Shown here: positions 25,928 to 35,005 of the stretch, in pieces | Layout: every line of letters begins with the position of its first letter | Numbering within the stretch: the first letter of the stretch is position 1 | From: Johnsonella ignava ATCC 51276 | GTDB lineage: Bacteria > Bacillota > Clostridia > Lachnospirales > Lachnospiraceae | NCBI RefSeq assembly: GCF_000235445.1 | Contig: NZ_JH378832.1 | Coordinates: 153,457 to 217,456 of the forward strand | Length of the DNA: 64,000 nt | Reading direction: 5' to 3' | Notes under the pieces: generated by a model | What the model saw: the letters and a program-made list of their open reading frames with translations, nothing else | Told to the model about the DNA's origin: nothing | The model's database searches: none | Translations under genes and position numbers: made by a program

Positions 25928-27664
25928 CTACTTTATATTTGATATTTTTAATTCTATATCCTTTTTAAGTTTTTCAGTCCTTTCAAGCATATCTTCATAG
26001 GTGCCTGCCTTGACTCCGAAATAAAATTTTATCTTAGGTTCGGTTCCTGAAGGACGTGCACACACCCATGTGCCGTCTTCACAGTCATAATATACCACAT
26101 CCGACTTCGGCAGATTTGAAGACATAGTATCCTTCGTTAATCTGTTCGTGATTATCCCTTTTTTATAATCACGAACAAAGTTTACCTTTGCACTTCCCAT
26201 CTCATCAGGTACATTTTCCCTAAAATCCTGCATTATACCGTCAATTTTTTTTCTCCCCTCTATACCTGAAAGTGAAAGTGATTCGACACAGTCTTTATAA
26301 TATCCGTAATGCTCATACATATCAAGCATAACATCCCACAGGCTTTTTCCCTTTGTCTTATAGTATGCCGCCGCCTCACAGAGTGCCGCCGAAGCCGAAA
26401 TCGCATCTTTATCTCTGGCATATGTACCTATAAGACAGCCATAGCTTTCTTCAAAGCCGAACATATAACTGCCCTTTTTATTTTCTTCATTTTCAAGTAT
26501 ATGTCTGCCTATCCATTTAAATCCTGTAAGAACCTCAACCAGCCTGCAGCCGTAATTTTTTGCAACCGCATCGGCAAGTTTTGTCGTAACTATTGACTTT
26601 ACTACTTCCGCATTTTCAGGAATAAGCCCCTGCTCTTTTCTTCTTGCAAGTATATACTCACATAACAGTGAGCCTGACATATTTCCTGTAAGCACCTTAT
26701 ATTCACCCGATTTTGTATCCTTTACATATACACCTAGTCTATCGGCATCAGGATCGGTTGCAAGCATGAGATCGGCATCTTCTTTTTTTGCAAGTTTAAG
26801 TGCAAGCTCAAACACCGCCTCATCCTCAGGATTCGGGTAGCTTACCGTAGAAAATTCACTGTCCGGAAGTTCCTGCTCCTTAACTACATATACATTTTTA
26901 AACCCTAACTCATCAAGTACTCTCCTTACAGGTATATTTCCCGTTCCATGGAGCGGAGTATAAACAATTTTGATTTTATCTCCCTCCTTTTTTATTGCCT
27001 CACTGCTAAGCACCTGTGCCTTTACGTTGTTTATATATGCATCATCAACAGCCTTTCCTATCTCTTCATAAAGCCCCTTTTCTACAGCCTTTTTAAGATC
27101 AATTGTCTTAACATCAGAAAGCTTTTTAACTGCCGCAACACATTCTGCCACCCCTGTATCATGAGGCGGAGTAAACTGTGCACCGTCCTGCCAGTACACC
27201 TTATAACCGTTATATTCAGGAGGATTATGACTTGCAGTTATATTTATTCCGGCAATACATTTCAGATACCTTACTGCAAATGAAAGTTCAGGTGTAGGTC
27301 TTAAAGATTCAAATCTATAAGCCTTTATACCGTTTGCTGCCAATGTAAGTGCAGCCTCCGTGGCAAATTCGGGCGACATACGTCTTGAATCAAAGGCTAT
27401 CGCCACAGAATTATCCTTTTTCCCCTGCTTAATTATATAATCCGCAAGTCCCTGTGTTGCACGCCTTATTATATATTTATTTATACGGTTTGTACCTGCA
27501 CCTATAACACCTCTTAATCCTGCGGTTCCAAATTCAAGTTCAGTATAAAACCTGTCTTTTATTTCATCATCATTGTCTTTAATGGCACTTAGTTCCGATT
27601 TTGTTTCATCATCAAAATACGGATCTGAAAGCCATTCATTGTAAAAACTTCTGTAATCCCTCAT
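25928..27664 (-). CDS. phosphoglucomutase/phosphomannomutase (PgcA type)
   Basis: 578 residues, the length of the Firmicute alpha-phosphohexomutase PgcA. The phosphoserine loop TASHNPPEYNGYKVYW, the metal loop ATDPDADRLG, the sugar loop GFEESYG and the C-terminal phosphate loop RPSGTEPKIKFY are all present. It interconverts glucose-6- and glucose-1-phosphate, supplying the precursor for dTDP- and UDP-sugars used by the glycan cluster. The start at 27664 is chosen because AAGGAGG lies nine bases upstream; the longer frame (27691) has no site. The cca gene lies just upstream. Confidence 0.93.
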   Translation of the reverse strand: MRDYRSFYNEWLSDPYFDDETKSELSAIKDNDDEIKDRFYTELEFGTAGLRGVIGAGTNRINKYIIRRATQGLADYIIKQGKKDNSVAIAFDSRRMSPEFATEAALTLAANGIKAYRFESLRPTPELSFAVRYLKCIAGINITASHNPPEYNGYKVYWQDGAQFTPPHDTGVAECVAAVKKLSDVKTIDLKKAVEKGLYEEIGKAVDDAYINNVKAQVLSSEAIKKEGDKIKIVYTPLHGTGNIPVRRVLDELGFKNVYVVKEQELPDSEFSTVSYPNPEDEAVFELALKLAKKEDADLMLATDPDADRLGVYVKDTKSGEYKVLTGNMSGSLLCEYILARRKEQGLIPENAEVVKSIVTTKLADAVAKNYGCRLVEVLTGFKWIGRHILENEENKKGSYMFGFEESYGCLIGTYARDKDAISASAALCEAAAYYKTKGKSLWDVMLDMYEHYGYYKDCVESLSLSGIEGRKKIDGIMQDFRENVPDEMGSAKVNFVRDYKKGIITNRLTKDTMSSNLPKSDVVYYDCEDGTWVCARPSGTEPKIKFYFGVKAGTYEDMLERTEKLKKDIELKISNIK

Positions 27665-27716
27665 ATATTTATAATCCTCCTTTTTAAGCAAAGAATAACA
27701 CTTTAATCTTAAAATT

Positions 27717-28952
27717 TCAAGACATTATATCTTTTACACAACCTAAAAGTATATCCCTCGAATTAATCTCCGGTCTTTCTATGACTTGTTCAAGAAGTTT
27801 TTTTAGTATTATTCCTATCTGCGGTCCTTCCTTAATTCCCAGATTTATAAGCGTACTGCCGTCTATATCCAGCATATCTATGCTATAAGGTTCATTGTAT
27901 TTATATATTTCATTTAAATTATTTTTTATTTTTTCAAGCTGCTTAGCATCAAGGTAGCCTAGCTTATCATCATATTTTGCCAATTTTGAGCTTTTAATTA
28001 TAATTACCGCTTCAAGCAGCTCTTTTCCAATTTTTAAAAGCAGCCGTTTAAGCCCGCTTTTACTGTCGGGAATATCTTCTTTTATAAATTGTGCCAATAC
28101 CGAGGTCTTATTTATACAATCATTATCCGCCTTTAACCCCCTGAGAATCGCTTTTATAGTGCCGACATCAAGATTTCTCATAAATGCAGCCCAGCGTATA
28201 TACCTTTTATTTGGAATATCCCCTGCATATACTAAAAGCTCCATATCGGATATATCCATTTTATCAAACTCTCTAAAGCAATATTTATACAGTCCGCTTT
28301 CAAATATAAACCGGATATACTCAGGATGCTTTGAACGCAGTATCTTGTCAAGCTCTATAAATATCCTTTCACTGCTGACACTTGAAAGCCTTTTATGCAG
28401 AAGCTTTATTGCTTCATAAGTATTTTTCTCCATTTTAAAATCAAGCACTGCACAAAACCTTACCGCCCTGAGCATTCTAAGTCCGTCCTCAAGAAATCTC
28501 TCATTAGGGTCTCCGACACATCTTACTGTCCTTTTTTTAATGTCCTCACTACCTCCGAAGCTGTCTATAAGACCTTCATCATCATTATATGCCATTGCAT
28601 TTATAGTGAAATCACGTCTTTTTAAGTCCTCTGTAAGACTGCTGCAAAACATCACTCCGTCAGGATGCCTGCCGTCGCTGTATTTGCCGTCAACTCTATA
28701 TGTGGTAACCTCATATGCATTTTTATTTATAAGCAGTGTTACCGTTCCGTGCTCTATGCCGGTATCTATACTTCTTTTAAAATACTTTTTAATTTCATAA
28801 GGCTTTGCATTTGTGGTTATATCCCAGTCTCCGGGAGAGAGCCCCATGATACTGTCTCTTATACAGCCGCCTACCGCATAGGCTTCAAAGCCTGCTTTTT
28901 TTAATCTGTTTATTATATATTTTACATCTTCATTCAGTTCTATATGCATCAT
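27717..28952 (-). CDS. cca: CCA tRNA nucleotidyltransferase
   Basis: 411 residues. Class II nucleotidyltransferase head: FEAYAVGGCIRDSIMG, then GDWDITTNAKP with the catalytic DxD (Asp-Trp-Asp), RRDFTINAMAYN and EDGLRMLRAVRFCAVL. It adds or repairs the 3' CCA of tRNAs. I see no clear HD phosphohydrolase motif. The start is set at the ATGATG pair (28952) after GGGAAG; the longer frame starts 15 codons earlier without a site. It is probably co-transcribed with the phosphohexomutase gene. Confidence 0.93.
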   Translation of the reverse strand: MMHIELNEDVKYIINRLKKAGFEAYAVGGCIRDSIMGLSPGDWDITTNAKPYEIKKYFKRSIDTGIEHGTVTLLINKNAYEVTTYRVDGKYSDGRHPDGVMFCSSLTEDLKRRDFTINAMAYNDDEGLIDSFGGSEDIKKRTVRCVGDPNERFLEDGLRMLRAVRFCAVLDFKMEKNTYEAIKLLHKRLSSVSSERIFIELDKILRSKHPEYIRFIFESGLYKYCFREFDKMDISDMELLVYAGDIPNKRYIRWAAFMRNLDVGTIKAILRGLKADNDCINKTSVLAQFIKEDIPDSKSGLKRLLLKIGKELLEAVIIIKSSKLAKYDDKLGYLDAKQLEKIKNNLNEIYKYNEPYSIDMLDIDGSTLINLGIKEGPQIGIILKKLLEQVIERPEINSRDILLGCVKDIMS

Positions 28953-29133
28953 ATTTATCTTCCCGTTTAAATTTATAATTCTACAAAACCGGAGCATACT
29001 TTTTATTAAAAACTTTGCTTAAACACTTTTATTCAAAACAAACAAATCTTTTATAAGGCTTTCAGCTTAATAATTATTAATCCTCAAACCTAAACGGTCT
29101 ACAAATTCGGCAAAAACTTTTAATTTTAATAAT

Positions 29134-29176
29134 TTTAAAAGCCGCAACATACAGCCAGTATGCCACGGCTTTTAAA
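29134..29176 (-). terminator. terminator of proS
   Basis: An 11-bp perfect stem (29134-29144 with 29166-29176) with CATA/TATG inner pairing, 31-73 bases after the proS stop. The minus-strand tail is AT-rich rather than a clean T-run. Confidence 0.55.
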
Positions 29177-29206
29177 GCTTGAAATCAGCATTTCTTTATA
29201 TGTTAA

Positions 29207-30646
29207 TTAATATGCCCTGCCCCAGTAAATCATCTGCTTTGCAGGTTTTTTACAGCATACACATACTTTTGATATTTCTTCCTGTTTAAAAGGTATACAC
29301 CTCGCAGTCGCTCCGGTACGATCCTTTATTTCATCCTCACAATCCTGATTTCCGCAGTACATTGCCTTTATAAATCCGGGTTTTGTATTTATAATTTCTT
29401 CAAATTCTTCCATATTTAAAGCGGTGTAGGTATGAGAATCCCTGTGTTTTAATGCCGTCTCATACATATTCTTCTGAATATTTTCAAGGATTCTTTTAAT
29501 ATCCACATCTATATTATCAAGTCCTACAGGCTGCTTTTCAAAATTATCCCGCCTTACAACTATACACTGATTCTTCTCAATATCCTTAGGACCTATTTCA
29601 AGTCTTACCGGTATACCCCTCATTTCAGATTCTGAAAACTTAAATCCCGGGCTCCTGTCGCTGTCATCAAGCTTAACTCTTATACCGGCAGATTTAAGTT
29701 TTGATAAAAGCTTTTTAGCCTCTTCAAGAACGCCTTCTTTATGCATGGCAACAGGAATTATATTTACCTGAACGGGAGCTACTGCAGGAGGCAGCTTAAG
29801 ACCTGAATTATCACCATGCACCATTATAATACCGCCTACCATCCTGGTAGTAAATCCCCATGAAGTTTGATGTACATATTTAAGCTTATTATCTTTATCG
29901 GTATACTGTATTTTAAAAGCTCTTGCAAATCCGTCCCCAAAATTATGGCTTGTACCTGACTGGAGAGCCTTGCCATCATGCATAAGAGATTCTATAGTAT
30001 ATGTGTCCTTTGCTCCGGCAAATCGTTCTTTTTCAGTTTTCTGCCCTCTTATAACAGGAATGGCAAGACATTCTTCACAGAAATCGGCATATACATTAAG
30101 CATCTGTATAGTTCTCTCCTGTGCTTCCTCCTGAGTTGCATGTGCTGTATGCCCCTCCTGCCATAAAAACTCTCTTGATCTTAAAAACGGTCTTGTAGTC
30201 TTTTCCCATCTTACTACCGAGCACCACTGATTAAGTACCTGAGGAAGATCTCTGTAGGATTGCACTATCTTATTGTAATAATCGCAAAACAGGGTTTCCG
30301 AAGTAGGTCTTACGCACATTCTTTCAGCAAGCGGCTCCATGCCTCCATGAGTTACCCATGCGACTTCAGGTGCAAAGCCCTCAACATGATCCTTTTCAAC
30401 CTCAAGCAGACTTTCGGGAATGAATAAGGGCATATAGCAATTTGACACTTCGGTCTCTTTAAATCTTCTGTCAAGTTCAGCCTGTATAAGTTCCCATATA
30501 GCAAAACCTGCCGGTCGTATTATCATACATCCCTTTACACTTGAATAGTCAATGAGGTCCGCTTTTTTTACAATGTCGGTATACCACTGTGCAAAATCTT
30601 CCTCCATGGAAGTGATTTCCTGTACAAATTTTTTATCATCTGCCAT
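29207..30646 (-). CDS. proS: prolyl-tRNA synthetase, archaeal/eukaryotic-like type
   Basis: 479 residues, the short form without the internal editing domain of E. coli-type enzymes. Class II motifs: GCMIIRPAGFAIWELIQ, motif 2 VVRWEKTTRPFLRSREFLWQEGHTAH, and LQSGTSHNFGDGF. The C-terminal zinc-binding-like part has Cys pairs (YCGNQDC, CVCC) and ends in WGRAY; a terminal Tyr is typical of this type. It charges tRNA(Pro). A free-standing ProX-type deacylase gene at 19.0-19.5 kb can supply the missing editing function. AGGAG precedes the ATG. I see no T-box in the leader. Confidence 0.96.
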   Translation of the reverse strand: MADDKKFVQEITSMEEDFAQWYTDIVKKADLIDYSSVKGCMIIRPAGFAIWELIQAELDRRFKETEVSNCYMPLFIPESLLEVEKDHVEGFAPEVAWVTHGGMEPLAERMCVRPTSETLFCDYYNKIVQSYRDLPQVLNQWCSVVRWEKTTRPFLRSREFLWQEGHTAHATQEEAQERTIQMLNVYADFCEECLAIPVIRGQKTEKERFAGAKDTYTIESLMHDGKALQSGTSHNFGDGFARAFKIQYTDKDNKLKYVHQTSWGFTTRMVGGIIMVHGDNSGLKLPPAVAPVQVNIIPVAMHKEGVLEEAKKLLSKLKSAGIRVKLDDSDRSPGFKFSESEMRGIPVRLEIGPKDIEKNQCIVVRRDNFEKQPVGLDNIDVDIKRILENIQKNMYETALKHRDSHTYTALNMEEFEEIINTKPGFIKAMYCGNQDCEDEIKDRTGATARCIPFKQEEISKVCVCCKKPAKQMIYWGRAY

Positions 30647-30719
30647 TTATTTATTTCTCCTACTTTTATTTATATACTGATATTTTATATATTGCCGCAT
30701 TTCAAGTATATATGACGAC

Positions 30720-30748
30720 ATAATAACACAATTAATCCAAGGTTGCAA
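30720..30748 (-). promoter_or_regulatory. probable proS promoter
   Basis: On the minus strand TTGCAA (30748-30743), 17-base spacer, TATTAT (30725-30720); leader about 65-70 bases. Confidence 0.45.
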
Positions 30749-30839
30749 ACTATGTTTGATATATTTTTGTAAAACTATACCTATATATGTATAATTGGAA
30801 CGATATTTTTATCTATTTAATGTATTGACGGCTAAAGTA

Positions 30840-30871
30840 TTTAGGGAAACACCGAACAGTGTTTCCCTAAA
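30840..30871 (-). terminator. terminator of the adhesin gene
   Basis: A 13-bp perfect stem (30840-30852 with 30859-30871) with a six-base loop, about 60-90 bases after the adhesin stop codon. The T-run is modest. Confidence 0.6.
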
Positions 30872-30927
30872 TAAAATGTTTCGCTAAATAAAAACCCATA
30901 TATCTGAGTACACCATACTGTAAAGCA

Positions 30928-33087
30928 TTAAAACTTAAATGCAGGATCTTTATCCCGGTTCATATAAGGTTCTTTGTGTGTATTTAAAATCTCATAATAT
31001 AGTTTATCAGTTATGCTTCCTGCAACACAGTAGTCTTTTGCAGCTTTAAATTCAAGTCTGATCTCTTGACCCGGTTCAAGCTTTTCTATAAACCATGACA
31101 CAAATTCTCTTCCATTTACGCAGCCGTATACACCGGACTCGTCTGCTGATGAAAAATGTGTAAAATCAGGTACATAATCTCTTATCCATATACCGTAAAC
31201 TGTTTCATTTCCTCTGTTTTTTAGAACAAGCTCATACTCTATATCAGCTCCCGACTCTGTTTTTTCAGGATCACTTAATACATTTTTAGTGATAGACACA
31301 CCTGTTGTTCCTTTTAAAATATTTTCAGAATTATTATTTTTCGGCAATGTCTTTGTAGCATAATAACTCTTTAAATACCGGCTTTGACCGTTTTGATTAT
31401 CTGATGATCCTGTTTTTGAATTACTTCCGTTTTTATCAGGGCTGTATGAGGGATCCTTAGGAGGTATGTTTGGATTTTTATTTTTGCCGTCAAGCTCATT
31501 TTCCAAAGGATCTTTTGCAGGTCTTGTATATTTATTTTCTATAATCCAGAAATTACTCAGTACTTCCTTTTCAGAAGCAGTGAAGTTTTTCGGTACATCA
31601 AGCTCCTTTACAGTATATTTTACTTTTCGGTGTGCTTTTCCTTCAGGATAAATCTCCAGATCATCATAGCTTGACGATGCAGATGAGGCTGTCGCTCTTT
31701 TAACTGAACCTGATGGGGTTGCTGTAAACACAGAGCTTGAGGATACTGCCGTCCTAAGCGATCCGACCCTTGCACTGCCATCATCACCTTTATATACATC
31801 TTCGGTATCAAGCCCGTACCATGTATAGGTCCATGCATTTAATTCAGAAAGCACAACAGGATCTCCAAACGGTACACCGTCCTTATAAAGCATTACCTCA
31901 ATGCTTTCAGGTATATTGCCATCAGTATTAAGCCACCTTTTGGAAACAGTTACTGACGATGTCGCAACAGCATGGGGAACCGCAAGCACATGTATATCAC
32001 TGTAAGCCTTGATGCTGCCTGAATAGTTTGAATATCCGGCGTCTGTATATGATGCCGTAGCCTGGCTCTGTATAGCATAACCTGAAGCACCTGCACTATC
32101 CTTAACCTTTACTTTATATGAGATTTTTACAATCGGTCCGGCATTATTTTCATCAATCCCTTCAAGTGAAGTCTCAGCCGCTGCGGTTATAAATAATGAT
32201 GATTTTTCTCTATTAAAATATGTATTAAGCAAAACAGGACTTTCTATATCGGTAATGCCAAGGAATTCAAGATGCGGGTCAATACTGTCCTCTATATTAA
32301 GTTCAGCAGCCGCTATTTGACCAAAATTTTTAAAGTACAGGCTGTATTCAATTATATCCCCCGGCATAACATATCCGGAAGAATCTTTATCCGACTCCTT
32401 TTTCATCACTATACAGGCACCGGTCTTTACTGATACCGAGTCTATAAAGCTTACACCATTTTGCCCGCCCTGTGCAGGTGCAAAACCAATCTCAGTCTTA
32501 TACTGCCCTTGCGGGACTTCATAAACTCCTCTGTATAAATCCCATGAATCACTGTTTTCAACATCTATAACTTCAATCGGTAACAGATTTTCCCTGTTAT
32601 AAGAGTTTCCTATAAAAAAAGCGAGCCTGCCTGCGACATCTGTACTTTTTTTTCTATAGTAAAAGCTGTAACAAAGTCTGTTTCCCGGAGCGGTATCAAA
32701 TTTTTGGAACAAATAAGCCTGTACATCTCCACCAAGCTGAGTATATTGTTTCCCCGGACCATACTCACTATGGTTTATGTTATCTTTAAAAAGCCTTACA
32801 GTCTTATCATTTATACCATTAGTTGTCTGGTAATTTAAAATCTCCCAGCCGCTTATTTTCTCACCGCTGCCTTCTGAATTTGCAGCAGGTACATCCCTAA
32901 ATGTCCCTGTTACTAAGGGGCTTTCAAAATCTCCATTTTTAATATGCACCGGAACGGGAGCATTTACCTGTCTTAAATTTTTCCCGAAAACCTGCCTTGC
33001 ACCAGCTGCATCAGGACGAAAAGCGAACAAAAACAGCAACAATGCCGCCCACGAAAACAGAATATATTTCAAAAAATTTTTTTTCAT
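30928..33087 (-). CDS. large secreted adhesin with DUF11 and Cna-B-like domains, no sorting motif
   Basis: 719 residues. A signal peptide (about 1-30, KNFLKYILFSWAALLLFLFAF) is followed by a sugar-binding-like domain beginning IKNGDFESPLVTG (about 50-225). Then come a DUF11-type repeat (KKESDKDSSGYVMPGDIIEYSL), a Cna-B-like region (VTVSKRWLNTDGNIPESIEVMLYKDG), a Ser/Thr/Pro-rich linker and a second DUF11 repeat (SITKNVLSDPEKTESGADIEYEL). Such modules occur in surface adhesins. The C-terminus (DPAFKF) has neither LPXTG nor a membrane anchor, so attachment is unexplained. The start at 33087 gives a proper signal peptide, though its ribosome binding site is weak. It is the last gene of the LytTR operon. 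Confidence 0.75.
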   Translation of the reverse strand: MKKNFLKYILFSWAALLLFLFAFRPDAAGARQVFGKNLRQVNAPVPVHIKNGDFESPLVTGTFRDVPAANSEGSGEKISGWEILNYQTTNGINDKTVRLFKDNINHSEYGPGKQYTQLGGDVQAYLFQKFDTAPGNRLCYSFYYRKKSTDVAGRLAFFIGNSYNRENLLPIEVIDVENSDSWDLYRGVYEVPQGQYKTEIGFAPAQGGQNGVSFIDSVSVKTGACIVMKKESDKDSSGYVMPGDIIEYSLYFKNFGQIAAAELNIEDSIDPHLEFLGITDIESPVLLNTYFNREKSSLFITAAAETSLEGIDENNAGPIVKISYKVKVKDSAGASGYAIQSQATASYTDAGYSNYSGSIKAYSDIHVLAVPHAVATSSVTVSKRWLNTDGNIPESIEVMLYKDGVPFGDPVVLSELNAWTYTWYGLDTEDVYKGDDGSARVGSLRTAVSSSSVFTATPSGSVKRATASSASSSYDDLEIYPEGKAHRKVKYTVKELDVPKNFTASEKEVLSNFWIIENKYTRPAKDPLENELDGKNKNPNIPPKDPSYSPDKNGSNSKTGSSDNQNGQSRYLKSYYATKTLPKNNNSENILKGTTGVSITKNVLSDPEKTESGADIEYELVLKNRGNETVYGIWIRDYVPDFTHFSSADESGVYGCVNGREFVSWFIEKLEPGQEIRLEFKAAKDYCVAGSITDKLYYEILNTHKEPYMNRDKDPAFKF

Positions 33088-33192
33088 AATATCTACCCAT
33101 CTATAAAATAATATATACCTGATATACTTTTTAATCCAACCTCTTAGCACTTCGGTATATACTTAAAACAGACTGACCATCCTATGATATGC

Positions 33193-33354
33193 CTATTCAT
33201 CATCTTCAAGCTTTCCAAGTATATCTTCTTTTTTTCTTATACTTAAATCACTTTCAACATCCTTTACCTTATGACTTGCATAAAGATATATAACTAATCC
33301 TGACAGCAGGAATATCCCTACTATTATTATCTCCAATTTATTTCTAAGCGGCAT
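33193..33354 (-). CDS. 53-residue single-pass membrane protein
   Basis: A small gene with a strong AGGAGAGATAAT-ATG start whose ribosome binding site overlaps the end of the upstream gene (one base separates stop and start). The product starts MPLRNKLEIIIVGIFLLSGL, giving one membrane helix (about 7-25), followed by a charged Lys/Asp/Glu-rich cytoplasmic or external tail ending LGKLEDDE. No family is recognised. Tight coupling to the Cys-pair membrane protein suggests a shared complex. Confidence 0.75.
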   Translation of the reverse strand: MPLRNKLEIIIVGIFLLSGLVIYLYASHKVKDVESDLSIRKKEDILGKLEDDE

Positions 33355-33355
33355 A

Positions 33356-34189
33356 TTATCTCTCCTGTGATTTTTCTATCCGCCTATCCGCCTGTGCCTT
33401 TTTCTTTTTAATCCACTTAAGTGCATTGTACAGCGGCTCTAATACTATCACATACCAGAATGCTGTGCCTATGGCTGTAATCGAAGCCATAACATCTATG
33501 ATATTTATATTTCCCGGCAATGTGCTCAAGATAAAAGCGAGAGGGTTATTTCTCTCAATATCCGAAGCTGCTAAAACTGGATCTTTAAAGAGCATTTTAT
33601 CTGTATCTTCTTTTGTAGTATATTCTTCAGAAGACGGCACGCTGTTCTCCTCTGAATCCGGAGGCATTTTATCTGAAGTTTTTGTATCTTTTTTAATCAA
33701 AAAGGGAGGTGAATTTGCACTCTTTTTCCCTTTTGGAACCGACAATCCTCTCTCAGACTTGTTCTTAATGCCGCCTGAGCCTATACCCGGCTTTGCATTT
33801 TTAACCGTCTTATTTCCTGTCAAAATATCTTTCTGAGTCGAATCAGCAAGTGGGGGTATCTCCTCTTCCTGATAATGGGCTTTATGTGAATATTTTATAC
33901 AATATCTGTATCTATGCCCGGGAAGATTCAAAGTAGGTTCTTTATCAACTACCCACTCGCTCCATACATGCCCGGTAGGCGATATTTCTTCACTATAACT
34001 GTATCCACATATTTCACAGGTGTATACCCTTTCTCCGGGCGTATGTTCACCGGCTTTATGTACAAGGGTTACTTTAAACTTATGCTCGCCTTCATCACAG
34101 GTCTGCGCATTTACTTCAAATGCCGCATACATACATAGTATAAAGGCAAATATCAAAATCCAACTATAATTACTTTTCTTAACAATCAT
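33356..34189 (-). CDS. membrane-anchored extracellular protein with Cys-pair/GHxW modules
   Basis: 277 residues. A signal peptide (about 1-28) is followed by a short extracellular region with YTCEICGYSYSEEISPTGH-VWSEW, a CxxCG...GHxWxxW module seen in clostridial surface proteins. A Lys/Ser/Pro-rich low-complexity stretch (about 115-205) leads to a C-terminal membrane segment (about 228-252) ending in a strongly basic tail (KKKKAQADRRIEKSQER). The topology is that of a type I membrane protein with a cytoplasmic basic tail. GAGGAG precedes the ATG. It lies 21 bases after the LytTR regulator gene and one base before the 53-residue gene. Function unknown. Confidence 0.65.
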   Translation of the reverse strand: MIVKKSNYSWILIFAFILCMYAAFEVNAQTCDEGEHKFKVTLVHKAGEHTPGERVYTCEICGYSYSEEISPTGHVWSEWVVDKEPTLNLPGHRYRYCIKYSHKAHYQEEEIPPLADSTQKDILTGNKTVKNAKPGIGSGGIKNKSERGLSVPKGKKSANSPPFLIKKDTKTSDKMPPDSEENSVPSSEEYTTKEDTDKMLFKDPVLAASDIERNNPLAFILSTLPGNINIIDVMASITAIGTAFWYVIVLEPLYNALKWIKKKKAQADRRIEKSQER

Positions 34190-34210
34190 ATAATCGCTCC
34201 TCTATTGCAT

Positions 34211-34927
34211 CTAACCAACCTTGACACCACCTGACATGGCTTCCTTTAATTTTGAGTAATATTTCCTTCCAACAGGTATTGTTACTCCGTCATATAATAC
34301 GGCTTCCGTATATGAAAAACTTTTTATAGATTTTTCAGAGGCAAGGTAAGAACGGTGTATTCTTATAAATCCCTTCCCGTAAAGAGTATTTTCAAGCTTT
34401 CCGATAGTTGATATAAATTCAAATTTCTTATGCCCGTAATACACTGTTATTATCTTGCCGTTAATCTCAAAATATTTTATACTTGATAAAGCAATATTCC
34501 TATACTCACCGATACCGGTAAAAAGCATATATTCCTTTTCCTTGTCAATTGCCGTTTCAAATACTTCCTGAAGTATTGTCTGCACTTTCGACTCCTTGGT
34601 TTCGCCTTTTACGATATAATTAAATGCTCTTACATCAAAAGCTCCGAGCATATGTGATGTGGAAAATGTAAGAAAAACGATCTCACCTTTATATCCTGCC
34701 GCTCTAAGCTTTTTAGCAACCTCCATTCCATCCAGTTCAGGCATATTGATATCAAGTATCAGCACCTGAGCTTCAAAAAGGCTGTCTTCCATATCAAACA
34801 GCAACTTTTTAGGACTTTCATAAAGAAGGAGCTCAGCATCTATATCAGCCTGCTTAAGCACATTCTTTACAATTATTGAGTAAGTATGTATATCATGAGG
34901 ATTATCATCACAAATTATGATTCTCAT
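34211..34927 (-). CDS. LytTR-family response regulator
   Basis: 238 residues. The receiver domain (1-120) has acidic pocket Asp7-Asp8, phosphoacceptor Asp59 (LDINMPELDG) and Lys in YIVKG. The LytTR DNA-binding domain (about 135-235) shows IKYFEINGKIITVYY, ENTLYGKGFIRIHRSYL and GVTIPVGRKYYSKLK. No histidine kinase gene is adjacent, so its kinase is encoded elsewhere. It heads an apparent four-gene operon with membrane and adhesin genes, which are its likely targets. A consensus promoter and an inverted repeat lie upstream. Confidence 0.9.
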   Translation of the reverse strand: MRIIICDDNPHDIHTYSIIVKNVLKQADIDAELLLYESPKKLLFDMEDSLFEAQVLILDINMPELDGMEVAKKLRAAGYKGEIVFLTFSTSHMLGAFDVRAFNYIVKGETKESKVQTILQEVFETAIDKEKEYMLFTGIGEYRNIALSSIKYFEINGKIITVYYGHKKFEFISTIGKLENTLYGKGFIRIHRSYLASEKSIKSFSYTEAVLYDGVTIPVGRKYYSKLKEAMSGGVKVG

Positions 34928-34931
34928 CTAT

Positions 34932-34951
34932 GAATACTCCTTATGTATATA
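34932..34951. promoter_or_regulatory. inverted repeat in the LytTR operon leader
   Basis: A perfect 8-bp inverted repeat (TATGTATA, four bases, TATACATA) lies between the -10 box and the ribosome binding site. It could be an operator. Known LytTR sites are direct repeats, so another regulator is possible. Confidence 0.4.
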
Positions 34952-34960
34952 GTTATACAT

Positions 34961-34989
34961 ATTTTAATATAAATCTTAGAATATGTCAA
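34961..34989 (-). promoter_or_regulatory. sigma-A promoter of the LytTR/adhesin operon
   Basis: Perfect TTGACA (34989-34984), 17-base spacer, TAAAAT (34966-34961) on the minus strand. One of the best promoter matches in the window. Confidence 0.65.
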
Positions 34990-35005
34990 AATATTATAAA
35001 ATTTT

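Noticed and set aside
30647..30927. T-box leader for proS
   Set aside because: No T-box antiterminator sequence (TGGNACCGCG-like) on the minus strand; the hairpin present fits the adhesin terminator.
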